64,000 bases of DNA. Source: Phocaeicola sartorii JCM 17136 = DSM 21941. GTDB taxonomy: Bacteria; Bacteroidota; Bacteroidia; Bacteroidales; Bacteroidaceae. Each line of letters begins with the position of its first letter. Positions within the stretch are counted from its first letter, which is position 1. Position numbers and translations under genes: made by a program. The notes beneath the pieces are model-generated. The model was not told the origin of the DNA. It did no database searches and saw only the letters and a list, made by a program, of their open reading frames with translations. Positions 15,807-29,363 of this stretch are shown here, in pieces. The DNA lies in assembly GCF_000614185.1 (NCBI RefSeq), contig NZ_BAKM01000002.1:62001-126000 (forward strand), in the 5' to 3' direction.

Positions 15807-16128
15807 CTGTTACTTTGTAAGTAACGGAAAATGGACTAAAGGATCAATTATATAATAAAGATTCGGCTGTTTTTATATCTCAGCAATAGATAACAGCTTG
15901 AAAAAGAATGAATTTGTTACATTGCGTTAACTGCGGTAAACGTAATGTGTATTATCACATTTTTTTATTCCCACTCGCTTTATAATTGTTCGTCTTATTA
16001 TTGCTTTTTATCCCTTATATGGCCTTTTTTATTAAAATCCGGAAAAAAACTAGGTCTTTATTTGTTTGCTAATAGTTATTTGTCTATTTTTGAACCCAAA
16101 ATATTTTCCGTTACTTACAAAGTAACAG
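15807..16128. repeat. Invertible promoter segment bounded by 26-bp perfect inverted repeats
   Basis: 15807-15832 (CTGTTACTTTGTAAGTAACG and six more bases) and 16103-16128 are exact inverse copies, 26 bp each, enclosing 270 bp. Each arm itself contains a dyad GTTACTT-TGT-AAGTAAC. The segment lies between the first gene of a polysaccharide operon and a tyrosine recombinase gene. It holds one consensus promoter (16061-16092), now reading rightward, away from the sugar transferase. I found no TAnnTTTG reading leftward in the segment or between it and the gene. Invertible capsule promoters of this layout are well known in Bacteroides; that this one inverts is inference. Confidence 0.85.
16061..16092 (+). 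promoter_or_regulatory. Phase-variable promoter, facing away from the polysaccharide operon
   Basis: TTTG (16061-16064), 20 bases, TATTTTTG (16085-16092). In the present orientation it would start RNA near 16099 that runs antisense into the recombinase gene. After inversion its start point would lie near 15836 and read leftward to the sugar transferase ATG at 15719 with a leader of about 117 bases. Confidence 0.75.
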
Positions 16129-16159
16129 GAAATAAAATATCTGATATTCAGTGTTTTAT

Positions 16160-17103
16160 CTATCTACTCCATCCTCTTCCCATTTTTGAGACGTATGAAA
16201 TTATTTCATCATTGGCTTTATTTATCTCTTCATTTTTAAAGTTTTTCAAATATGTTTTTGTCACATTCACTGACGAATGCCCGAATGCGTCGCTGATCAA
16301 TTGTTCTGAGAAATTACAATATTTGGCAAGGGTGGCCCAAGTATGCCGGGTGGTGTATGAACTGACTTTGTTTGTCACTCCGCATTTTTTCGCCAGTCTG
16401 CTTAATTTATAATTCATTGTTCGCAGTGCCTTCTGGTATTCTATATATAGATCCTCTCCGGTTTTTGTTCCGCTGAGAATGGGAAAGAGATAAGGGGAGT
16501 CTTTGTTGGTGTTCCGGTATTTGTTTATCAGTTCCATGGCAGTTTCCGGAACATCCACCGTTATGTCTCCGCCCGTCTTGTGTCGGCGATAGGAAATGGT
16601 ATTATCTTTCAAGTCGTTTTTGTGGAGGTAGGCCAGATCGACAAAAGGCATTCCGCGCAACTGGAACATCAGATTGGCCCAGGCTCTGCACTGTATCAAA
16701 CCTTCCGGTAATTCTTTCACGGGGATTTTGTTCAGCAACTTGTATATCTCTTCCACTTTCAGCGCACGTTTTATATTGTTCTTCACTCCGGTATAGACAT
16801 GCTGGAATAAAAGGGGATTCTCCACGACTATTTTCTTTTCCACTGCCTTGTTGTAAGCTACGCGCAGCATCCGCATATAGGTGGAAACGGTGTTCCAGCT
16901 CAGTGGTTTGTTGCGCAGGTGTGCCTCAAAGCTCTTCAGATTGGCCCTGTTGAGCTGGTGAAAGTAAACCGCCTGGCCTCCGCAGAATTCACAGAATGCA
17001 TTCAGGCACTCTGATAGATGTGTGCCGTGCTGTAACGTTGTTCTTCTTTCAGCTTTTCTATCAGCTTGTCCATAAACTCATTGAATTTTCTTTTCTTTTT
17101 CAT
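16160..17103 (-). CDS. Tyrosine recombinase (candidate invertase of the adjacent promoter), frame broken once
   Basis: The start is the ATG at 17103 (MKKKRKFNEFMDKLIEKL). The frame breaks near 17006, where AGTGCCCTG is read as AGTGCCTG; with one C restored the protein is 314 aa, the usual size. The N-terminal part is a SAM-like arm-binding domain (STAHIYQSALNAF). The catalytic domain shows the first arginine in FQLRGMPFVDL, the lysine in YRRHKTGGDI, TRHTWATLAKYC for the H/R box II and TKTYLKNF with the nucleophile tyrosine. Recombinases of this group next to Bacteroides capsule operons flip their promoters. Its stop is only 32 bases from the right inverted repeat. Confidence 0.82.
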
Positions 17104-17356
17104 AAGACTCCGTTTTTTTATAGATTTTACAAATGAATAATACTCTTAGTGAAATCGAATATAAGCTGAAATGTTCGAAATAGAAAAGATATTTGGTAAA
17201 TTATGTCTGATTTATGTTGGTTCTCAGAGTGATTGTCCCTTGGCAAGACAAGTGTGTGAAGGGGCGGACCGGGTGTGTTTTGACGATTGACGAAGGTTTT
17301 GTGAGTACGCCTTGTTATTTTTCCCGTCTCACTATAACTAATTTAAGTTGAAAAGA

Positions 17357-20052
17357 ATGAAAAAAATCAGGCTAGGAACACTTGTCGCATGTATGTGCGT
17401 GTTATGGGGGTGCGAGAAACCCCATGTGAATATTGTGATGCCTCAGGAGGCGTCGAACCGGGTACAGTTTGCAGGGGAGCATTTGAAAAAAGCGCTGGAA
17501 GATGCGGGCTATTCATCTGCTGTGCTGACAGATACGGTGGGCATGGATAAAGAGGAGGTCTGCATCCTGCTGGCACAGGCTGCCGATACCACCGGACTGA
17601 AAAAGGAGGGATTTTCCATTTCTACCCGTGGAAACATGACTACAGTGACAGGAAACGATGGAAGTGGTGTGATTTATGGCTGTCGTGAATTGATAGACCA
17701 TGTAGGGCAATACAACGACTTGAAGTTTCCGGCACAGCTGACGGACGCTCCCGAAATGGTGCTCCGCGGAGGTTGTGTGGGGATTCAGAAAATGGAATAC
17801 CTGCCCGGAAGAGGGGTGTATGAGTATCCCTATACGCCTGAGAGCTTCCCTTGGTTTTATGACAAGGAACAGTGGATCAAGTACTTGGATATGCTGGTGG
17901 AAAACCGTATGAATTCCTTGTATCTGTGGAACGGACATCCGTTTGCTTCGTTGGTGAAACTGGAAGAGTATCCTTTTGCCGTGGAGGTGGACGAGGAAAC
18001 TTTTAAGAAAAATGAGGAAATGTTCTCATTCCTGACTGCTGAAGCGGATAAACGCGGTATCTTTGTTATCCAGATGTTTTATAATATATTGTTGAGCAAG
18101 CCTTTTGCCGAACATTACGGGTTGAAGACACAGGATCGTAACCGTCCCATTACTCCGCTGGTCAGTGATTATACCCGCAAGTCGGTGGCAGCGTTTATAG
18201 AAAAGTATCCCAATGTAGGCCTGCTGGTATGCTTGGGAGAAGCGATGGATACCTACGAGGATGATGTGGAATGGTTCACCCGAACCATTATTCCGGGAGT
18301 GAAGGACGGACTGAACGCATTGGGACGTACGGACGAGCCGCCCATCCTGCTGCGTGCGCACGATACAGACTGCAAGATGGTGATGGAGCTGCGCTGCCGT
18401 TATACAAGAACCTTTATACCATGCATAAATACAATGGTGAGTCACTGACTACCTACGAACCGCGTGGTCCGTGGTCTAAAATACACTCGGACTTGAGTGC
18501 CTTGGGAAGTATCCATATCAGTAATGTACATATCCTGGCAAATTTGGAGCCGTGGCGCTGGGGATCTCCCGACTTTGTGCAGAAAGCGGTGACGGCCATG
18601 CACAAGGTACATGGAGCCAATGCCCTGCATCTGTATCCACAGGCCTCTTACTGGGACTGGCCGTACACGGCTGATAAGTTGCCGGATGGCAAACGGGAGT
18701 ATCAGTTGGACCGTGACTGGATATGGTACAAGACGTGGGGACGCTATGCATGGAACTGCCGGCGCGACCGCTCATCCGAAGTGGAATTCTGGGACAAACA
18801 GCTGGGTGATTATTATGGTACGACTCCTGCCGAAGCCGGAGATATATTGGAGGCATACGAGCAGAGTGGAGAGATTGCTCCGAAGCTGCTCCGCCGTTTC
18901 GGTATTACGGAAGGGAACCGGCAGACTTTGTTGCTGGGTATGTTTATGAGCCAGTTGGTGAACCCCTATAAATATACCATCTATCCGGGATTCTATGAAA
19001 GTTGCGGACCGGAGGGCGAGAAGCTGATAGAATATGTGGAGAAGGAATGGAAGAAACAGCCGCATGTGGGCGAATTGCCGCTGGATATTGTGGCGCAAGT
19101 GGTGGAACACGGTGACAAGGCGGTGGCGGCCATTGACAAGGCTGCTGCAGCGGTGACCCGTAATAAAGCGGAATTCGGACGTTTGCAGAATGACATGCAT
19201 TGTTATCGTGAATTTGCATACGCGTTTAATCTGAAAGTGAAGGCGGCACAACATGTGTTGAACTATCAGTGGGGAAAGGATCTGAACGAACTGGATGCTG
19301 CTATTCCATGGATGGAACAAAGTCTGGAGCATTATCGCAAGCTGGTGGCATTGACGGACAGCGCTTATTATTATGCCAACAGTATGCAGACCGCGCAACG
19401 CCGTATTCCGATCGGGGGCGATGGTGGCAAGAACAAGACTTGGAAGGAAATGCTGGTGCATTATGAAAATGAGCTGGCTAATTTCAAGGCGAACTTGCAG
19501 TTGCTGAAAGACAAGGCGGCAGGTAAGGTGACGGAAAGTGCGGCTGAGATAAAACCCTTGTCCGCTGCAAAGGTGAAGATGCTGAACGGACTGACTCCGG
19601 TGAAACTGGCGACGGGTGCAAGCCTTTTCTCTAATGTACCTGGTAAAGTAGATGCACTGGCCACCGAACTGGAAGGCTTGACTGCTTATAGAATGAACGG
19701 GGATGCACAGCGTAAGGAAGGTACGACGATAGCGTTTGAAGCGGCTGCTCCGGTGAACTTGTTGGTAGGTTATTTCCGCGATGACCAGAAGAAGTACGCG
19801 AAAGCTCCGAAACTGGAAACGGACGCTTCTGCCAATGATTACGGTCAGGCGGAACCGAAACTGACGAATGCCATACGCATAGCAGGTATGCCGCTGGCTA
19901 ATGTACATGCTTATCATTTCGAGGCTGGAAAGCATACCTTGTTGCTGCCGAAAGGATATACGATGGTGCTGGGATTTACGGACGCACAGGTGACTCCGCG
20001 TAATGCAGGGCTGGCCGGTGCGGAGGAGACGATGGACTGGATGTTCTATTAG
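17357..20052 (+). CDS. Glycoside hydrolase lipoprotein (GH20/GH67-like architecture), frame broken once
   Basis: Frames 17357-18448 and 18271-20052 join if one G is restored near 18387 (GAGGCT read as GAGCT), giving about 898 aa. Lipoprotein signal with lipobox VLWGC at residue about 20. Residues 25-130 resemble the alpha/beta N-terminal domain shared by GH20, GH67 and related enzymes (ASNRVQFAGEHLKKALEDAG, DGSGVIYGCRELI). Then comes a TIM-barrel with acidic residues (LYLWNGHPFA, LVCLGEAMDTYEDDVEW) and a long helical C-terminal part. I cannot name the GH family. Outer-membrane or periplasmic action on plant glycan is likely from its neighbours. I chose ATG 17357 over the TTG at 17348. Confidence 0.65.
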
Positions 20053-20075
20053 TAGCCGTGATAAAAAAGATAATT

Positions 20076-23000
20076 ATGAAGAAGATATTGATATTGGCAT
20101 TTTTACTGTTGTCACTGGGAGTATATGCCCAGCGTGAGGTCCCGCAATCGCGTATGGAGCAGATTTATGAGGAGGCCAAGACTCCTTATAAATATGGGCT
20201 GGCTGTAGCTCCTGCCGACAACAAGCATAAAATAGACTGCCCTACCGTGTTCCGCGAAGGGGATAAGTGGTATATGACCTACGTGGTTTACAATGGTAAA
20301 AGCGGACTGGACGGACGTGGATACGAGACATGGATAGCCGAAAGTGATAATCTGTTGGAATGGCGTACATTGGGACGTGTCTTGTCTTATCGTGACGGAT
20401 TCTGGGATTGCAACCAGCGGGGTGGTTTCCCTGCATTGCCGGATATAGAGTGGGGAGGAAGCTATGCCCTGCAGACGTATAAAGGCAAGCATTGGATGAC
20501 TTATCTGGGTGGAGAAGGGACCGGATATGAATCGGTGAACAAGCCGCTGTATATTGGTTTGGCCTGGACTGACCGGCCTTTGGGTTCCGCCCATGAGTGG
20601 CAGGCACAAGACCGGCCCGTGATGAGCATCCATGATAAAGACGCGCAATGGTGGGAAAAGCTGACCCAATATAAGAGTGTGGTCTATTGGGATAAGGAGA
20701 AAACACTGGGCGCACCTTTCGTCATGTTCTATAACGCCGCAGGACGGCATCCGGAAACGGATTTGAAAGCGGAACGGGTGGGTATCGCCTTGTCCAAAGA
20801 TATGAAGAAGTGGAAACGCTATCCGGGCAATCCGGTCTTTGCACACGAAGCGGACGGAACCATCACGGGGGATGCTCATATCCAGAAAATGGGTGATGTA
20901 TATGTTATGTTCTATTTCTCGGCGTTTGAACCCAGCCGCAAATACAAGGCGTTCAATACCTTTGCTGCCAGTTATGACCTGGTGCACTGGACCGATTGGA
21001 AAGGAGCGGATTTGATTATCCCTTCCAAAGACTATGATGAATTGTTCGCTCATAAAAGTTATGTGGTGAAACACAATGGGGTGGTATATCATTTCTATTG
21101 TGCCGTGAATGACGCGGAACAACGTGGCATAGCCATTGCGACCAGCAAGCCGATGGGACGTTCGCAAGTGCATTTCCCTAAACGGGAGGTGAAGAACCGC
21201 CGCATGGTGATGGAACTGGATAAAGGATGGAAAACATGGCTGACGGAAGCAACGCATCTGAAAGGGTTGTTTGCTCAACAGGCAATAGAAGTGAATATTC
21301 CTCATAACTGGGACGATTATTACGGTTACCGCCAACTGACGCATGGGAACCTGCACGGCACTGCCATGTACGAAAAGACCTTCACACTGGATAAGTCTCA
21401 GTTTCTAAATTCCAACTCTTCATTTGGAAAACGTTATTTCCTTCGTTTGGAGGGAGTGGGAACGTATGCCACTATCACATTGAATGGAAAGGACTTCGGC
21501 CGTCATCCCGTGGGGCGTACTACGCTGACACTGGATGTGACAGAGGCGTTGAAGCAGGGAGAGAACAGGCTGGTAGTGAAAGCGGAGCATCCTGAAATGA
21601 TAGCCGATATGCCTTGGGTGTGCGGTGGCTGTTCATCGGAATGGGGATTCAGCGAAGGTTCCCAGCCTTTGGGCATTTTCCGTCCTGTAGTATTGGAAGC
21701 GACGGATGAAATACGCATCGAACCTTTCGGAGTGCATATTTGGAATGATGATAAGGCGGAAACGGTCTTCGTGGAAACGGAGGTGAAAAATTACGGGAAG
21801 ACTGCTGAAACAGTAGAGATTGTGAATAAATTCAGCAACGCGGATGGTAAGCAGGTATTCCGTCTGACACAGAAAGTGACCTTGCAGCCGGGCGAGAGGA
21901 AAGTGGTGAAGCAGCAATCGCCGGTGCAGAATCCTGTCTTATGGAGTACGGAGAATCCTTATTTGTATAAACTGGCGAGTATGATAAAGCGTGGCAAGAG
22001 TACGACGGATGAGATTAGTACACCTTTTGGTATCCGTACCATCAGTTGGCCGGTGAAACGGGAGGACGGTGACGGACGGTTCTATCTGAACGGACAGCCT
22101 GTCTTTATCAATGGAGTGTGTGAATATGAACACCAGTTCGGACAAAGCCATGCTTTCAGCCGTGAGCAGGTGGCAGCTCGGGTGAAACAGATCCGTGCGG
22201 CAGGTTTCAACGCTTTCCGCGACGCTCATCAGCCCCATCACCTGGATTATCAGAAATATTGGGACAAGGAAGGAATCTTGTGGTGGACTCAGTTCTCGGC
22301 TCACGTGTGGTATGATACTCCGGAATTTCGTGAGAATTTCAAAAACTTACTTCGCCAATGGGTGAAGGAACGCCGTAACTCGCCCAGTGTGGTGATGTGG
22401 GGATTGCAGAACGAAAGCACGCTGCCTAAGGAGTTTGCCGAGGAATGCAGTGAGATTATCCGGGAAATGGATCCTACCGCCCGTACCATGCGTGTGATCA
22501 CTACGTGTAACGGTGGTGACGGGACGGATTGGAATGTTATTCAGAACTGGAGCGGTACATACGGCGGTGATGTGAATAAGTATGGCCGTGAATTGTCGCA
22601 GAAGAACCAACTGCTGAATGGTGAGTATGGCGCATGGCGCAGCATCGGGTTGCATACCGAACCGGCTGCCTTTGACGCGAAGGGCGTATGGAGTGAGGAA
22701 CGTATGTGCCAGCTGATGGAAACCAAGATACGGCTGGCGGAACAGGCTAAAGATAGTGTATGCGGACAGTTCCAATGGATATTCAGCAGTCATGATAACC
22801 CGGGACGCCGCCAGCCGGACGAAGCGTATCGCCGGATAGATAAGGTGGGACCGTTTAATTATAAAGGATTGGTGACTCCGTGGGAAGAACCGCTGGATGT
22901 ATATTATATGTATCGTGCCAACTATGTACCGGCTTCTGAAGATCCGATGGTCTATCTGGCATCCCACACGTGGGAGGACCGTTTTGCGACAGGCCGCAGA

Positions 23001-24357
23001 CGGGCTACCATTGAGGCGTATAGCAATTGTGACAGTGTGTTGCTGTACAATGATGCGGTGGATGCTGAATTCTTGGGACGGAAATTGAATCATGGGGTGG
23101 GTACCCATTTCATGTGGGAGAACCGCGATATCCGTTACAATGTGCTTCGTGCCGTGGGATACTTTAAAGGAAACCCGGTGGCGGAAGATGTGCTGGTGCT
23201 GGACGGTCTGGAAAATGCGCCTCATTTTGAGGCTCTTTACCGTGGCTCTGCTATAGTGCCTGTTGCTGCCGATCGGTTGAACGGAACAGCGTTGTTGAAA
23301 GGTGCTGAGGGATATACATATCTTTATCGTTTGAATTGTGGAGGAGACGCTTATACGGATACGTATGGTCAGGTATGGGCGCAGGATAACAGCCGTTACT
23401 CTCATTCGTGGGCGGAATCGTTTATCCATCCGTCGGATAGTGTACAGTTGTTGAGCCTTATCAGGCGAGCCAGCGTACCACGAATGATCCCATTCATGGC
23501 ACCCGGGACTGGAAGCTGTTCCAGACTTTCCGCTTCGGACGTCACAAACTGAATTTCCAATTCCCCGTTCCGGATGGCGAATACCGTGTGGAACTTTACT
23601 TTACCGAGCTTGGCACGGTACGGGAGGCGGTGTACAGACGGATTGTGAAGGCTTGCGTATCTTTGATGTGGCGGTAAACGATAAAGTGGTTCTGGACGAC
23701 TTGGATCTATGGGCTGAAGCGGGTCATGACGGTGCTTGCAAGAAGGTGGTGAATGCTACGGTGAAAGGTGGGGTTCTGAAGATTGATTTTCCGGAGGTGA
23801 AAGCGGGACAGGCTCTGGTTTGTGGCATTGCGATAGCTTCGGCCGCTTCTGTGGAGCCTGTTGCCAATCAAGGGGCTGATGACCGGAATGTAAGTTTCAG
23901 CTGGGCTGCACAAGACAAGGAGGTGATGGAAAAAACTCCCAAGGAATTATTGCCTGAGGATAAAAATGCCCGTGCTAATGTGACTTATCAACCGAGGACG
24001 CTGTGCTGAAAGGCAAGTTTATCAAGAAAGAGGTCAAGAAACAAACCGGTGTCTTCTTTGGTAAAGGTGAGAAAAACAGTATTACCTGGAAATATCTCTA
24101 CCGGTCTGGCACAGGTCTATGCCCTTCGTTTTAAATACATGAACGCTACGGGGAAGCCTATGAGGGTGCGTATGCAGTTCATTGACTCCAAAGGGGTGGT
24201 GCTGAAGGAGGATCATCTGACTTTTGCCGAGACTCCCGGAAAATGGCGCATGCTGAGTACGACAACGGGTACGTATATCAATGCCGGCTATTATAAGGTG
24301 GTGCTTTCCGCTCCGGATATGGAGGGGCTGGCGCTGGATGCGCTGGATGTGCAATAG
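20076..24357 (+). CDS. Multidomain hydrolase: five-bladed propeller + GH2 + malectin-like, frame broken four times
   Basis: Four single-base indels (missing G near 23447, missing C near 23609, missing A near 23990, extra A near 24091) split one gene; corrected it encodes about 1,427 aa. After a signal peptide (ILILAFLLLSLGVYA), residues 30-370 form a GH43/GH130-like beta-propeller (KIDCPTVFREGDKWYMTYV, GDAHIQKMGDVYVMFYF). Residues about 380-960 are a GH2 beta-galactosidase-type module with acid/base WGLQNEST and nucleophile LLNGEYGAWRS. The C-terminal part has a malectin-like fold (VELYFTEPWHGTGG, RIFDVAVND). Fusion of a propeller hydrolase to GH2 suggests a debranching enzyme for a galactan- or arabinogalactan-type side chain, an inference. 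It begins 23 bases after the previous gene, so they are co-transcribed. Confidence 0.7.
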
Positions 24358-24389
24358 GAGGGATGATTTCTGCAAATAGTAAGGGGAAA

Positions 24390-24432
24390 GTTTCAGCATT
24401 TAGCTTTTTTACATATCTTTGTGCGCTGAAAC
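24390..24432 (+). promoter_or_regulatory. Transporter promoter inside an 8-bp inverted repeat
   Basis: A -7 box TATCTTTG lies at 24414-24421, 28 bases before the transporter ATG. Perfect inverted copies GTTTCAGC (24390-24397) and GCTGAAAC (24425-24432) flank it, one over the -33 region and one over the expected start of transcription, as an operator would. Confidence 0.55.
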
Positions 24433-24448
24433 TAACCTCTTAAAAAAT

Positions 24449-26047
24449 ATGTTAATTGATTTACTGCATTCTTCTTATTTTTCGCTCTTCCTTATTGTAG
24501 CGTTGGGCTTTATGCTCGGAAGGATTAAGATAAAAGGTTTGTCGCTGGATGTGTCGGCCGTTATCTTCATAGCCTTGCTTTTCGGACATTTCGGTGTGAT
24601 CATTCCTAAAGAATTGGGGAATTTCGGTCTGGTGCTTTTTATCTTTACCATCGGTATTCAGGCGGGTCCCGGTTTTTTCGATTCTTTCAGGAGCAAAGGA
24701 AAAACACTGATTCTCATCACCATGCTTATTATTTGCTCTGCTTGTCTGACGGTGGTAGGGCTGAAGTATGCTTTTGACATTGATACGCCCAGCGTGGTGG
24801 GATTGATAGCGGGTGCATTGACCAGTACGCCCGGTCTGGCGGTAGCTATAGACAGTACAAATTCACCGTTGGCTTCCATTGCATACGGCATCGCTTACCC
24901 GTTTGGAGTGATAGGGGTGATTTTGTTTGTGAAGCTGTTGCCCAAGATCATGCGGGTGGATCTGGATAAAGAAGCGCGCAGGTTGGAACTGGAACGGCGT
25001 AGCGGTTTTCCGGAACTGACAACTTGCATTTTCAGAGTGACTAATCAAGCGGTATTCGGACGTACTTTGGCACAAATCAATGCGCGTGCCATGACGGGGG
25101 CCGTTATTTCGCGGGTAAAGCATGAGGATGCTATATTGATGCCCAAGGCGAATACCATGTTGCTGGAAGGGGACTATGTGCAGGCGGTGGGAAGTGAGGA
25201 GGCGCTGAACCAGTTTGCCGTATTGGTTGGAGAACGGGAGGAAGGCGAATTGCCTCTGGACCAGACACAGGAAATTGAGTCTTTGTTGCTGACGAAAAAA
25301 GATATGATAAACAAGCAATTGGGAGATTTGAACTTGCAACGTAACTTTGGCTGTACGGTAACCCGTATCCGTCGAAGCGGTATAGACTTGTCGCCCTCTC
25401 CGGATCTGGCCTTGAAATTCGGTGATAAGCTGATGGTGGTCGGTGAACGGGAAGGACTCAGAGGCGTAGCCCGTTTGTTGGGGAATAATGCCAAGCAGTT
25501 GTCCGATACTGATTTCTTCCCGATAGCTATGGGGATCGTATTGGGCGTGTTGTTCGGTAAGATAAATATTTCATTTTCAGACAGTGTCTCTTTTTCACCC
25601 GGACTGACCGGAGGGGTGCTGATGGTGGCATTGCTGTTGAGTGCCGTGGGAAAGACGGGGCCTATATTGTGGTCTATGTCCGGTCCTGCCAATCAGTTGT
25701 TGCGCCAGTTGGGCTTATTGCTGTTTTTGGCGGAGGTGGGTACTTCCGCCGGTAAGAATCTGGTAGCTACTTTTCAGGAAAGTGGCTTGTTGTTGTTCGG
25801 AGTAGGGGCGGCCATCACTGTAGTGCCTATGCTGGCGGCTGTTGTGGTTGGCCGGCTGGTATTTAAAATCAGTTTGCTGGATTTGCTGGGAACCATCACC
25901 GGTGGTATGACCAGTACGCCCGGTCTTGCAGCCGCCGATTCCATGGTGGACAGTAATATTCCGAGTGTTGCATACGCTACGGTGTATCCCATTGCAATGG
26001 TTTTCCTTATCTTGTTTATACAGGTGATCGCTTCGGCGGTATATTGA
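24449..26047 (+). CDS. AspT/YidE-type membrane transporter with TrkA-C domains
   Basis: A 532-aa inner-membrane protein. The repeated transporter half occurs twice: helices at residues 5-160 and 355-530, each ending in the duplicated signature GALTSTPGLAVAID and GGMTSTPGLAAADS. Two TrkA-C (RCK_C) domains lie in between, near residues 195-265 and 285-345, with the usual GDYVQAVGSEEAL and GDKLMVVGERE. This is the layout of the aspartate:alanine exchanger (AAE) family. The substrate cannot be told from sequence. I chose the ATG at 24449 because it directly precedes the first helix. It has its own promoter and terminator, so it is a single unit and probably not part of glycan degradation. Confidence 0.85.
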   Translation: MLIDLLHSSYFSLFLIVALGFMLGRIKIKGLSLDVSAVIFIALLFGHFGVIIPKELGNFGLVLFIFTIGIQAGPGFFDSFRSKGKTLILITMLIICSACLTVVGLKYAFDIDTPSVVGLIAGALTSTPGLAVAIDSTNSPLASIAYGIAYPFGVIGVILFVKLLPKIMRVDLDKEARRLELERRSGFPELTTCIFRVTNQAVFGRTLAQINARAMTGAVISRVKHEDAILMPKANTMLLEGDYVQAVGSEEALNQFAVLVGEREEGELPLDQTQEIESLLLTKKDMINKQLGDLNLQRNFGCTVTRIRRSGIDLSPSPDLALKFGDKLMVVGEREGLRGVARLLGNNAKQLSDTDFFPIAMGIVLGVLFGKINISFSDSVSFSPGLTGGVLMVALLLSAVGKTGPILWSMSGPANQLLRQLGLLLFLAEVGTSAGKNLVATFQESGLLLFGVGAAITVVPMLAAVVVGRLVFKISLLDLLGTITGGMTSTPGLAAADSMVDSNIPSVAYATVYPIAMVFLILFIQVIASAVY

Positions 26048-26078
26048 TTATAGCCGTTCAGGCTATGGATTCGAACAG

Positions 26079-29316
<3,238 letters not shown>

Positions 29317-29363
29317 TGTAGAGGTAAGAAAATATCGAATCTAATTAAAAATCAACTATAAAA

